Shown in pieces: positions 1-9,000 of a stretch of 64,000 nt of DNA. Below the pieces are notes generated by a model that saw only the letters and a list, made by a program, of their open reading frames with translations, did not search any database and was not told the origin of the DNA. Source of the stretch: an uncultured Alphaproteobacteria bacterium (GTDB lineage Bacteria; Pseudomonadota; Alphaproteobacteria; Micropepsales; Micropepsaceae); assembly GCA_902826695.1 (NCBI GenBank), contig CADEFU010000003.1, forward strand, positions 310,001 through 374,000. Reading direction: 5' to 3'. The position numbers were made by a program, and so were the translations under genes. Numbering within the stretch: position 1 is the stretch's first letter; the number at the start of each line of letters is the position of its first letter.

Positions 1-943
1 GTGACGCCGGTTGTTGCGGCTGAGCTGGCGCCGCAGGTAAAGCAGGCGCCGCCGGTGCAACGGACGGCGCAGGTGCGGCGCCAGCAGGCTCTTGCGCTGG
101 GGCCGGGACCTTCGGTGCTTCCGCTTCAGGTAAGGCCGGCGCGGTGATGGCCGGAACCTCAGGCAGCGCCGCCTTCATCTTGTTGGTGTAATACCAATAC
201 GCGCCGACAGCCGGTACCAAAATGAGAAGGTAGATCCAAACGAACGTCAGGAAGAACGCACCGATCAGTCGCCACACATTGCCGTGCGTTATCTGCCAGG
301 GTTCGCTTGGAGAAATCCTGTTCGTCGCCACGACAGCCGGCGGCCACACCGCAAGCCGTAGGCTGACATAAATGATGAGCACATACGCCACGAAGTAGAA
401 GGTGAGAAACACCGTCAGCGCGCCGCCGCCCATGGCGCCGCTGATGGACTGGAAGGCCAAGCGCGGATCATCGATGATCTTTTGGAACATCCCGACCGGG
501 TCGCCGCCTGAGATAAACAGCACGAACGGTGCGATAACCGCTGCAAGGATCCCAAGGACAATGAGGGCGGTCAGTACGCCCATCAGGGCGTAGAGGAATT
601 CGGTCTTGCCGAAGGCGAAGTTGAAAAACTGGCCCGGCCTGCGGTCGCCGAACAGAATGACGCGATGAATAGAGACGGCGACGGCCGCCAGTGCGATCGT
701 TTGCAGAACAAGATTTGCGACGTTGAACGCAACGATTCTCTCGAGAACGAGTGCGACGGTGAGCGGGTTGGGCAATCCGCGCAACGTCTCACCGTCGATC
801 TGCATGATGTAAGCGCTCAACCCGATCTGGGCGGCGAACAACGCGACGATCGGGAACCAAGCCAACCGGAAAATCGTGAAGCAGTTCCACAGCGTAAAGC
901 CGATCGCACGCCCCGCAACGCGGAACACTGGCAACTTGTTCAT
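1..943 (-). CDS. Multi-pass membrane protein, partial (3' end outside window)
   Basis: The reading frame opens with ATG at 943 (MNKLPVFRVAGR) and stays open for 314 codons to the left edge, so the C-terminus is missing. About five hydrophobic segments can be read, near residues 17-47, 70-97, 115-148, 175-205 and 225-250. They are followed from about residue 255 by an Ala/Pro-rich tail that continues to the edge. The segment pattern resembles bacterial membrane proteins of unknown function with a long proline-rich cytoplasmic or periplasmic tail. No catalytic motif is visible and I do not assign a family. The next gene to the right is on the same strand, 121 bp upstream. Confidence 0.7.
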   Translation of the reverse strand, partial: MNKLPVFRVAGRAIGFTLWNCFTIFRLAWFPIVALFAAQIGLSAYIMQIDGETLRGLPNPLTVALVLERIVAFNVANLVLQTIALAAVAVSIHRVILFGDRRPGQFFNFAFGKTEFLYALMGVLTALIVLGILAAVIAPFVLFISGGDPVGMFQKIIDDPRLAFQSISGAMGGGALTVFLTFYFVAYVLIIYVSLRLAVWPPAVVATNRISPSEPWQITHGNVWRLIGAFFLTFVWIYLLILVPAVGAYWYYTNKMKAALPEVPAITAPALPEAEAPKVPAPAQEPAGAAPAPSVAPAAPALPAAPAQPQQPAS

Positions 944-1064
944 CGTCTCGTCCCCCACGCCCCCCGGCGCGGGCCCAATCAGGCATCCGAAGCGATGCAA
1001 CAGTCAAAGGGGCGCAAGCACCGCGATGCGGTTAACGCGGCGCAGCACAACTGGCGCACGATTT

Positions 1065-2084
1065 TCAACCGGCAAACGCATCCACATACGCACTCAGCGC
1101 CGCGGTCCCGCCCGTATGCAGGAACACCACGGGCTGCTTGGCGTGGAACGCGCCTTTGCGCACCTCGCCGATGAGCGCCGCCATCGCTTTGCCGGCATAC
1201 ACCGGATCGAGCAACAAGCCCTCCGTCCGCGCCACAAGCTCCACCGCCTCGCGCATCGCATCGGAGGCAATGCCGTAACCCGCACCCTGATAGCCGTCGA
1301 TCACCTGCACGCGCGGCGACACGTCGAGCAGCGGTATGCCCATCAAATGCAACGTCTCGATCGCCAGCGCATGGACCGTTTCGGCGATGTCCGCGCCATG
1401 CTTCTTATACACGTTCACGCCCATGATCCGCGTCGCACTGTCGGCAAGCGTCGCGCCCGCGACCAACCCGGCCTGCGTACCGCCGCTCGACGAGCCATGC
1501 ACGATCGCATCCACGGTGATGCCCATCGCCTCGGCTTGGCCCTCGATCTCGTTGAACGCATCGACATAGCCGAGCGAGCCCACCGCGTTCGAGCCGCCGA
1601 TCGGCACCACATACACCCCGCGGCCCGCCTGCGAATGCGCAGCGGCCGCCGCCTGAAACGCCGCGCTCGCCGCCTTGTCGTCCTTCACGACATGAACCCG
1701 CGCACCCAACAACCCGTCGAGAAGCACATTGCCCGACTGCCCGTACGCCGCGCTGTCGCGCGCCACCATCTCGATCAAGATCAGATCGCACGGCAGTCCG
1801 AGCTTCGCCGCCGCCGCTGCGGTCTGCCGCGCATGGTTCGACTGCACCGCCCCAAACGTGACGACGGCCCCAGCCCCTTGCGCCAAAGCTTCACCCATCA
1901 AAAACTCAAGCTTGCGCGTCTTGTTGCCCCCGGTCGCCAGCCCCGTGCAGTCGTCACGCTTCACATAAAGGGCAGGGCAGCCAGGCCCGAGCGCCGCCCG
2001 CAACCGCCCCATCGGCTCAAGCGGCGTCGGCAAATGCCCAAGCGAAACGCGGGGAAAGCGAGAGAGGTCCATGACGCGGCTCAT
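1065..2084 (-). CDS. PLP-dependent D-cysteine desulfhydrase / L-cysteate sulfo-lyase family enzyme
   Basis: A 339-residue fold-type II PLP enzyme of the ACC deaminase / D-cysteine desulfhydrase group. The signature GGNKTRKLE carries the expected Schiff-base lysine at about K55, AVQSNHARQTAAAAA follows as in this family, and the Gly/Ser-rich stretch HGSSSGGTQAGL fits the phosphate-binding loop. Family members release sulfide and pyruvate from D-cysteine, sulfite from L-cysteate, or ammonia from ACC; sequence reading does not decide between them. The length is normal for the family. The gene is divergent from the iron-sulfur protein at 2129, with only about 44 bp between starts, so the two may share a control region and sulfide metabolism could be linked to the iron protein (inference). 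M5 is a possible alternative start. Confidence 0.85.
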   Translation of the reverse strand: MSRVMDLSRFPRVSLGHLPTPLEPMGRLRAALGPGCPALYVKRDDCTGLATGGNKTRKLEFLMGEALAQGAGAVVTFGAVQSNHARQTAAAAAKLGLPCDLILIEMVARDSAAYGQSGNVLLDGLLGARVHVVKDDKAASAAFQAAAAAHSQAGRGVYVVPIGGSNAVGSLGYVDAFNEIEGQAEAMGITVDAIVHGSSSGGTQAGLVAGATLADSATRIMGVNVYKKHGADIAETVHALAIETLHLMGIPLLDVSPRVQVIDGYQGAGYGIASDAMREAVELVARTEGLLLDPVYAGKAMAALIGEVRKGAFHAKQPVVFLHTGGTAALSAYVDAFAG

Positions 2085-2128
2085 CGAAAGGGTTGGAGCG
2101 CGGCGCGCCCGTATGGCATCCCTATAGC

Positions 2129-4057
2129 ATGACCGCCGATATCGTCGTCCAAGACCGCGAAGAGCTCATCTACCTCCTGTGCGAGGCGGCGGAGTTCGAG
2201 CATGCCGTGATGTGCACCTACCTCTACGCGATGTGGTCGCTGAAGCGGGAGGAGGCCGAGGGCGTCACGAAGGCGGAGCTCGCGGCGATCGAGCGCTGGC
2301 GCCTCTTACTCCGCCAGATCGCGCGCGAGGAGATGCTGCATCTGGCCCTCGTCAACAATATGCTGACCGCTCTGGGGTCGGCGCCGCATCTTTGGAAGCC
2401 GGAGTTCCCCGTCCGCCCCGGCCGCTTCCCGGCCGACGTGGTGATGAAGTTGATGCCGTTCTCCCCGGCCGCCCTCGACCACTTCCTCTATATCGAGCGT
2501 CCCGAAGGCGTCGCGATCCCGGACGGCGCCGGCTTCGAGCACGCGCACTACCACCGCGTCGCGCGCGCCGATCTGCTCTCGCCCGCGTCGCAGGACTACG
2601 TCAGCCAAGGCCACCTCTATCACGGCATCATCAACGGCTTTGCCCGGCTGACCGAAACCTGCGGCGGCGAGAAGCGCGTCTTCGTGGGTCATGGCGACGC
2701 GCAAGTCGGCGCCGCCGAATTCGGTCTGCCCGGCCTCTTCAAGGTCACGAACCTCGACACCGCCCGCCGCGCGATCGAAGAGATCGTCATACAAGGCGAA
2801 GGCGCACCCGCGCACAGCGAAACCTCGCACTACGCCAAGTTCGCCGCGATCAAGGCTGAGCTGGCGCACATGAAGGCCGCGCGCCCTGATTTCGAACCCG
2901 CACGCAACGTGGCGGCAAACCCGACGCTCGGCGAGCCGCACGCCGACCTCACGCCGATCGCCGACCCCACGGCGGCAAAGGTTGTCGATCTCGGCAATGC
3001 GATCTACGCCCTGATGATGCGCGCGCTGGCGCAAGTGTTTTCACCCGCGCCGCTCCCCGCCGAGCTGCGCACCGGCCTCGCCGTCGGCTCGACGGAACTG
3101 ATGTACGCTCTCCAAATGGTCGGCGAAGCGGCGACGAAATTGCCAACCGGCAGCGGCACCACGGCTGGCCTCACGTTCACGCTCCCGCGCTCCGCCGGCC
3201 AGCTCGTGCAAAGCTGCGCCAGCCAAATCTTGAGCGAGCGCACGCAGGAACTGGCCGACGCGGCGACCGCACTCGAACGCCACGCCGCGCTCGCTGGTGT
3301 CGGCGAGCGCCTCGCCAAACTCGCCAAACGCTTCGACACGCTGCACGACCGCTACGAAGAACACATCGCTCTCACGGTGGAAGCAACGGCGCGCGCCAAG
3401 CCGAAGCCCATCGTCGAAGACAAGCCCGGCGACCCGAACGTCGCCCACACGAAGGACATCACCGTCCGCTTCGACACGAAGCGCTGCATCCACTCGCGCC
3501 ACTGCGTGCTGGAGGCGCCGAAAGTGTTCCGCGCCAACACGCCGGGCACCTGGATCCACCCGGAAGCGGCCACGATGGAACACCTCGTGCGCGTCGCACA
3601 GAACTGTCCGTCGGGCGCCATCACCTACGACCGCCACGACGGCGGCCAGGCCGAGCGCGCGCCGGACGTCAACGTCGTGCGCGTCCGCGAGAACGGCCCT
3701 TACGCCGTCAACGCCGCCGTCACGATGAACGACGCAGCACTCACCCGCGCCACGCTCTGCCGCTGCGGCCAGTCGAAGAACAAACCGTTCTGCGACAACT
3801 CCCATATCGCGGCCAAGTTCGCCGCCACCGGCGAACCCGAAACGATCGCCAGCGACCCGCTCGAATTCCGCGGCGGCGCGCTCACCATCGACCCGCTGCC
3901 CGATGGCCCGCTCCAGCTCATGGGCAACGTCGAAATCTGCGCCGGCACCGGCCGCACGGTCACCCGTGCCCAAAACGCCCGCCTCTGCCGCTGCGGCGGC
4001 TCGAGCACCAAGCCGTTCTGCGACGGCACCCACGCGCGCATCGGCTTCAAAAGCTAG
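2129..4057 (+). CDS. Ferritin-like / 3-Cys ferredoxin / double CDGSH multi-domain iron protein
   Basis: A 642-residue soluble protein with four iron-related parts. Residues 1 to about 230 look like the ferritin-like domain of the VioB / iminophenyl-pyruvate dimer synthase type, with paired E-x-x-H motifs at E22/H25 and E68/H71 that could hold a di-iron or mono-iron centre. Residues about 445-505 form a divergent ferredoxin domain with C453, C459 and C493 (NCPSGAI). Two CDGSH-type domains follow, CRCGQSKNKPFCDNSH and CRCGGSSTKPFCDGTH, each able to bind a 2Fe-2S cluster through three Cys and one His. No signal peptide is seen, so it is probably cytoplasmic. I chose the ATG at 2129; an in-frame TTG at 2093 would add 12 residues but lacks a well-spaced ribosome site. 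It is divergent from the sulfide-releasing type enzyme at 1065-2084. The domains are recognisable, but the role of the combination is not known to me. Confidence 0.85.
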   Translation: MTADIVVQDREELIYLLCEAAEFEHAVMCTYLYAMWSLKREEAEGVTKAELAAIERWRLLLRQIAREEMLHLALVNNMLTALGSAPHLWKPEFPVRPGRFPADVVMKLMPFSPAALDHFLYIERPEGVAIPDGAGFEHAHYHRVARADLLSPASQDYVSQGHLYHGIINGFARLTETCGGEKRVFVGHGDAQVGAAEFGLPGLFKVTNLDTARRAIEEIVIQGEGAPAHSETSHYAKFAAIKAELAHMKAARPDFEPARNVAANPTLGEPHADLTPIADPTAAKVVDLGNAIYALMMRALAQVFSPAPLPAELRTGLAVGSTELMYALQMVGEAATKLPTGSGTTAGLTFTLPRSAGQLVQSCASQILSERTQELADAATALERHAALAGVGERLAKLAKRFDTLHDRYEEHIALTVEATARAKPKPIVEDKPGDPNVAHTKDITVRFDTKRCIHSRHCVLEAPKVFRANTPGTWIHPEAATMEHLVRVAQNCPSGAITYDRHDGGQAERAPDVNVVRVRENGPYAVNAAVTMNDAALTRATLCRCGQSKNKPFCDNSHIAAKFAATGEPETIASDPLEFRGGALTIDPLPDGPLQLMGNVEICAGTGRTVTRAQNARLCRCGGSSTKPFCDGTHARIGFKS

Positions 4058-4196
4058 GCGCACGCCGCGTCTCGGTTTCCGAACGATCTGTCGACTGTGA
4101 TCGATCTCAGCAAGGTTTCATTTACACTCTTGTCCGAAACTGCGACGAGAATTGCGAAATTCCAGGAAAATAGTGACCAACAGGAGATCGCTGGGT

Positions 4197-4679
4197 ATGC
4201 GCTCTAACATTCTCGCCGTGCTTGCCGCGGGGCTTATCGCCGCCGGCGCCGCCTATGCCGCTTCACCGATGTCGGTCGTCACCACGATCGAAAAGGAAAT
4301 CGTCGTCAAAGACAGCAAAGGCGCGGTCAAAGTCACGCGCGTGCCGGCAGCAACCGTCGTGCCCGGCGACACCGTCGTCTACACATACCACCTGAAAAAC
4401 GCCGGCAAGGCACCCAGTGAAAACATTATCGTCGTTGCGCCGATCCCCGCGCAGCTGAAATACATCGACAAAAGCGCGCAAACCCAAACGGCGATTGTCA
4501 CGTTCTCGGTAGATGCGGGCAAATCCTTCGCCGACGCCGCCAAGCTTCAGGTGACCGGTCCCGACGGCAAGCGCCGCCAGGCGGAAGCGGGCGACTACAC
4601 CCACATCCGCTGGGTGCTGAGCGTCCCTGTCGAGGGCGGAACGACCCGCGATGTCGCCTTCCGCGCCGTCCTTAAATAG
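4197..4679 (+). CDS. Secreted DUF11-like repeat protein, small
   Basis: The start is ATG 4197, with AGGAG at 4182-4186, ten bases upstream; a TTG at 4152 is less likely. The 160-residue product has a clear signal peptide (MRSNILAVLAAGLIAAGAAYA). The mature part reads as one beta-sandwich of the DUF11 / conserved-repeat type: VVPGDTVVYTYHLKNAGKAP, then ENIIVVAPIPAQLKYID. It is predicted periplasmic or cell-surface. It is followed by a strong terminator and lies upstream of two further DUF11 genes on the same strand, which suggests a shared surface structure (inference). There is no cysteine and no anchoring motif. Confidence 0.75.
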   Translation: MRSNILAVLAAGLIAAGAAYAASPMSVVTTIEKEIVVKDSKGAVKVTRVPAATVVPGDTVVYTYHLKNAGKAPSENIIVVAPIPAQLKYIDKSAQTQTAIVTFSVDAGKSFADAAKLQVTGPDGKRRQAEAGDYTHIRWVLSVPVEGGTTRDVAFRAVLK

Positions 4680-4710
4680 CAGTCCCGGATACTCAACTCG
4701 TTTGAACCTT

Positions 4711-4741
4711 AGCGCGCCCGCAATCGTGGGCGCGCTTTTTT
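4711..4741 (+). terminator. Rho-independent terminator after the small DUF11 gene
   Basis: GCGCGCCC (4712-4719) pairs perfectly with GGGCGCGC (4728-4735) across an 8-nt loop, followed by six T residues. It lies 32 bp past the stop of the 4197-4679 gene, so the next DUF11 gene probably has its own promoter. Confidence 0.9.
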
Positions 4742-5018
4742 ACGTGTCCCCGTAACGTCGGGTTCACATACCTCGCGCGCAACGGCACCAGCGCCGGCGA
4801 CAAAACCGCCCAACGCCGCCATCGGTAAACTTGGACTAAATCAACGTCACGCCTCTCTTATCGTCCGCGCCGTGCATTAGCTTTCTGTTCACCACTGTGG
4901 ACCCGGAACTGCGCCGAATCGTGTCGTTTAATAACCGAATTTTAGTAGCACTCGTGAGATTTTTACCGTTATGGCGCGGCCTTTAAGCGTCAAAGCTCAC
5001 ACACGGGTTCAACAAACA
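4742..5018. other. Intergenic leader before the second DUF11 gene
   Basis: This stretch has no credible gene. It begins with one copy of the dispersed ACGTGTCCCC sequence (4740-4757, TTACGTGTCCCCGTAACG). It becomes AT-richer near 4925-4970, where a promoter for the downstream gene would be expected; I cannot pick a convincing -35/-10 pair. Confidence 0.5.
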
Positions 5019-6050
5019 ATGAAATCACACCACGTAAGGCTGTCGCGCTGGCTGACCGCGGCAGTCCTCGCAACCGCGGCGTTTCTGACGCCGCAGTCTG
5101 CCCAAGCTGCCGGCACAGTCGCCGGCACGACGGTAACGAACACGGCGACGGTCAACTTCGACGTCGGCGGCGTTCCGCAAACCGCCGTTCAAGGTGTCGC
5201 GACCTTCGTGGTCGACGACAAGGTCAACCTGACCGTCACGAACAACTCGGGCGCGACGGTCGTTCCCGGTTCGACGAACCAGGTTCTGGCCTTCACGCTG
5301 CAGAACACCGGCAACAAGACGCACGGCTACTCGCTTGCGGCTTCGCTTGGCGGCGGCATCACGATGAACAACGTCCGCATCTATCGCGACGTGAACGGCG
5401 ACGGCAACTTCGACGTTGGCGACACGCTCTACACGGGTGGCACGAACTCGGGCGACCTCGCCCCGGACGCGACCGCGCGTTTCTTGATCGTGGCTGACAC
5501 GCCGGGCACCGCCACGAACGGTCAGGTGTCCAACTACCGTTTGATCGCGACCACGCTGAACGCTGGCACGACGACGGTTACGGCGCATGACAACGCCATC
5601 GTCGACGACAAAGACACGCAGCAAGTCGTGTTCGCCGACACCGCGGGTCCTGCGGACGCCAACCGTGACGGTGCTCACTCGGCAACGGGCACGTACACGG
5701 TTTCGACCGCGACGCTGACCGTTGCGAAGACGTCGACGGTCATCTCCGATCCGTTCAACGGCGTGACGAACCCGAAGCGTATCCCGGGCGCGGTTGTCCG
5801 TTACTCGATCGTGGTGACGAACTCCGGTGCGGCGAACGCGACGAACGTCGTCGTGCGCGACGGCATCCCGGCGAACACCACCTATGCGGCCAGCACGATC
5901 ACGCTGAACGCAGTCGGTCAGACCGACGCAGGCGGCGACGACTCGGGTGACATGGGTGCGACGAACCCGGGCGAAGTGACCGTAGCGGTCGGCGCTCTGG
6001 CGAGCGCTGGTGGTTCCGCCACCGTCACCTTCGACGTCACCGTCAACTAA
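5019..6050 (+). CDS. Secreted DUF11 repeat protein
   Basis: The product has 343 residues from ATG 5019; an in-frame ATG at 4971 would add 16 residues ahead of the signal peptide. The signal peptide MKSHHVRLSRWLTAAVLATA is followed by LTPQSAQAA with a good cleavage site. The mature chain is Thr/Asn/Gly/Val-rich, almost without Cys, with two to three beta-sandwich modules. The last is a textbook DUF11 repeat: GAVVRYSIVVTNSGAANATN, then VVVRDGIPANTTYAAS. A segment near residues 125-150 (DVNGDGNFDVGDT) looks like a calcium-binding dockerin-like or EF-hand-like loop. It probably forms part of a surface layer or fibre. It is followed after 41 bp by the 1356-residue outer-membrane protein in the same direction. 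Confidence 0.75.
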   Translation: MKSHHVRLSRWLTAAVLATAAFLTPQSAQAAGTVAGTTVTNTATVNFDVGGVPQTAVQGVATFVVDDKVNLTVTNNSGATVVPGSTNQVLAFTLQNTGNKTHGYSLAASLGGGITMNNVRIYRDVNGDGNFDVGDTLYTGGTNSGDLAPDATARFLIVADTPGTATNGQVSNYRLIATTLNAGTTTVTAHDNAIVDDKDTQQVVFADTAGPADANRDGAHSATGTYTVSTATLTVAKTSTVISDPFNGVTNPKRIPGAVVRYSIVVTNSGAANATNVVVRDGIPANTTYAASTITLNAVGQTDAGGDDSGDMGATNPGEVTVAVGALASAGGSATVTFDVTVN

Positions 6051-6091
6051 CAGCAGTAAGCCGAAGCGCAACTGCTAAGCAGAGTAGGGCC

Positions 6092-9000
6092 GTGGGCAAA
6101 CACCTGACCTTCATCGGAATGGTGTTGCTCGCGGCCCTGTCGCTTATAGCGGCGGCTGTCGCCGCCCCGACCACGCCCCCCGGCACGGTCATCTCCAACA
6201 TCGCCCAAGTCGACTTCACGCTCGGCGGCCTCTCGTTCAGCGAGTGGTCGAACGAGGAAAACTTCGCCGTCGTGGCCGCCGGCATCGGCAGCGGCCCCAC
6301 CGATATGCGCATCACCAAGCGCGCGAGCCGCATCGTCGCCGGTGTCGGCGAAGTCGTGATGTATACGCTGCGCGTCGACAACATCGGCGCCGACGCGACG
6401 AACGTCACCGTCCAAGATCAATTGCCCGGCGAACTCCGCTTCCGCGGCACCGTGCCCGCAAGCGGCACACTCGTTGAAATCACGCCCACGACAGCAGACG
6501 GCAAGTTGCTGCTCTTCGCCATCGGCCCGCTCGCGGCGGGCGCGTCGGTCGAGTTCGCTTACTTCGCCGAAGTTGTCGCCGGCGCCGAATACGGCTTTGC
6601 GACGAACAAAGCACAAGTGTTCGACATCGTCTCCGGCCGCACCTCGAACATCGGCATCGCGACAATTCTAATCCGCCAAGATATCTTCAGCGACGTCAGC
6701 TTCGTCGCCGGCCGCGTCTACGCAGGTGGCTGCGAAGGCGAGGGTAAAGGTGTCCCCGGCGTGCGCGTGTACCTCGAAGACGGCACGCTCGCTGTAACCG
6801 ACCCGTTGGGCCGTTATCACCTCGAAGGTACGAAGCCCGGCCTTCACGTCGTCGCGATCGACAAATCGAGCCTTCCCCCGGGTCTTGAGCCCGTGCAATG
6901 CCGTACCAACACGCGCAACGGCGGCGCGGGCGACATCCAATTCGTCGACACGCAAGGCGGCGCGCTCTGGCGTGCCGACTTCGCGCTCCAAGGCACCGCG
7001 ACGCCCGTGCAGAACGTGCCGATGTCCGGCCCGACGATCGACAACGGCAACTGGAGCGAAGATCGCCTGAAGAAGTGGATCGCGACCGCGCCGCAGAAAT
7101 TCGGCTTCGTCGCGCCCGGCGAAGGCTTCTATCCGCCGTTGGGCAGCATCACGATCGTCGTCGCGCACAGCCCCGATGACAAGATAGAGCTCACGCTCGA
7201 CGGCGAGCCCGTCTCCGGATTGAACTTCGAAGGCACCGTCTTCAACGCCGACAGGTCGTGGGCGGCCTCGCGCTGGCGCGGCGTGAACATCCACCCCGGC
7301 GACAACCTGCTCATGGCGGTTGCGGTCGGCAAGTCGGGCGAGAAAGGCGAGCGGGCGGGGCGGACCGTGCACTTCTCCGCGCCACCGATCGACGCCGCGC
7401 TCGATCAATCGCGCTCCAGGCTGATCGCCGACGGCAAGACCGTTCCAATCGTCGCCATCAAGCTGACGTCGCCCGGCAATCACGCCGCACGCCCCGGCAC
7501 GTTCGTCGACGTCAACATCGAGCCGCCCTATCAGCGCCAACAAACCGTGGCAGCTGAATCGATTTCGCACATCCTGCCGTCGCGCTTCCCCGTGGGCGAA
7601 GGCGGCGTGATCCTCGTCCCGCTCGCACCGACAGTCGTCTCCGGCGAGGCGCGCATCCGGGTGAAACTCGCAAATGGCGACATGACGGTGAAGGCGTGGC
7701 TGTCCGCCGGCGCCTCCTCGACGTTCCTTGTCGGCCTCGCCGAAGGCACGTTCGGCGCGAACGCGGTCTCCGGCACGCCGGACAGCAAGGTTCCCAAGAA
7801 CGCGGCCGAAGACCTGTTCGCCGACGGCCGCATCGCCTTCTTCTTCAAGAGCATGATCTTGGGCGACTGGCTTTTGAAGGCGGGCTACGACTCCAAGCGC
7901 TCCACCAAAGAAAACGCGGGCGGCCTAGGTCGTGATATCGAACCGCGCCGCTTCTTCCCGGTCTATGGCGATAGCTCGAAGACCGAGCACGAGATGGACT
8001 CGTCCGGCCCTCTTTTCGTGCACGTCGAGCGCAAGAACTTCATGATCCGCTACGGCGACTTCGACACCGCATTGTCGACGGCCGAACTGGCGCGCTACGA
8101 GCGCCGCCTCCACGGCCTGCAGTCCAGCTTTCGGGGTGAAAACGTCGGCTACAAGGCTTTCGTCAGCGACACCGCGAACCGTTTCATCAAGGACGAGATC
8201 AAAGGCAACGGCACGTCGGGCCTCTATCGCTTGTCCACGCACCCGGTGCTGATCAACTCCGAACGTATCGCGATCGAAGAGCGCGACCGCTTCCGCAACG
8301 GCCAAGCGCTGAGCGTCCGCAATCTCGTGCGCAACATCGACTACGAAATCGACTACGAGTTCGGCACGCTGTTCTTCAAAGAGCCGGTGGCGAGCCAAAG
8401 CACGAACCTGAACCCGCTCGTGATCGTCGCCGACTACGAAACCTCCGGCGCCGGCAAGCGCGCGCTGAACTACGGCGGCCGCGTCGCCGCGTACGCCTTC
8501 CAAGGCGGCCTCGAACTCGGCGCCAGCGCCATTCACGAAGGCAATACCAGCGGCAAGGACGCGACGCTCTATGGGGTCGATGCAACGGCAAAGCTTGGTC
8601 CGGGCACGATCGTGCGCGCCGAATACGCAAGATCGCGCGACGGACCGAAGGGGCCGGGCACCGCCGATGCCTACACCGTCGAAGTCAAGCACGACACGCA
8701 GGCGTTCTCCGGACGCCTGTACGCGCGCGAGCAAGACGAGTTCTTCGGTCTGAACCAGCAGAACGCAGGTCTCTCCGGCGGCCGTGAGTACGGCGTCGAG
8801 GCGCGCGCGCGTCTTGACGACGTGGCCAAGGGTCTGGGCGTTGAGGCCAAGGCCTACCACCGCGAAAGCCCACGCATCGCCGGCGCGCGCGAGTTCGGCG
8901 AGTTCTTGTTCACCTGGACGACACCGGAAGCGGAGCTGGGCCTGGGCGCCCGGCGCGTCAAGGACAGTACCGGCGGCTCGGAGGCCGTCACGGATCAGAT

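Noticed and set aside
876-2132. A 418-codon plus-strand frame over the PLP enzyme gene
   Set aside because: It is Arg/His-rich and of low complexity and mirrors the real minus-strand enzyme with intact motifs.
5025-6071. A 348-codon minus-strand frame over the DUF11 gene
   Set aside because: Arg/Val-rich mirror of a clear secreted protein; no start signal or family features.
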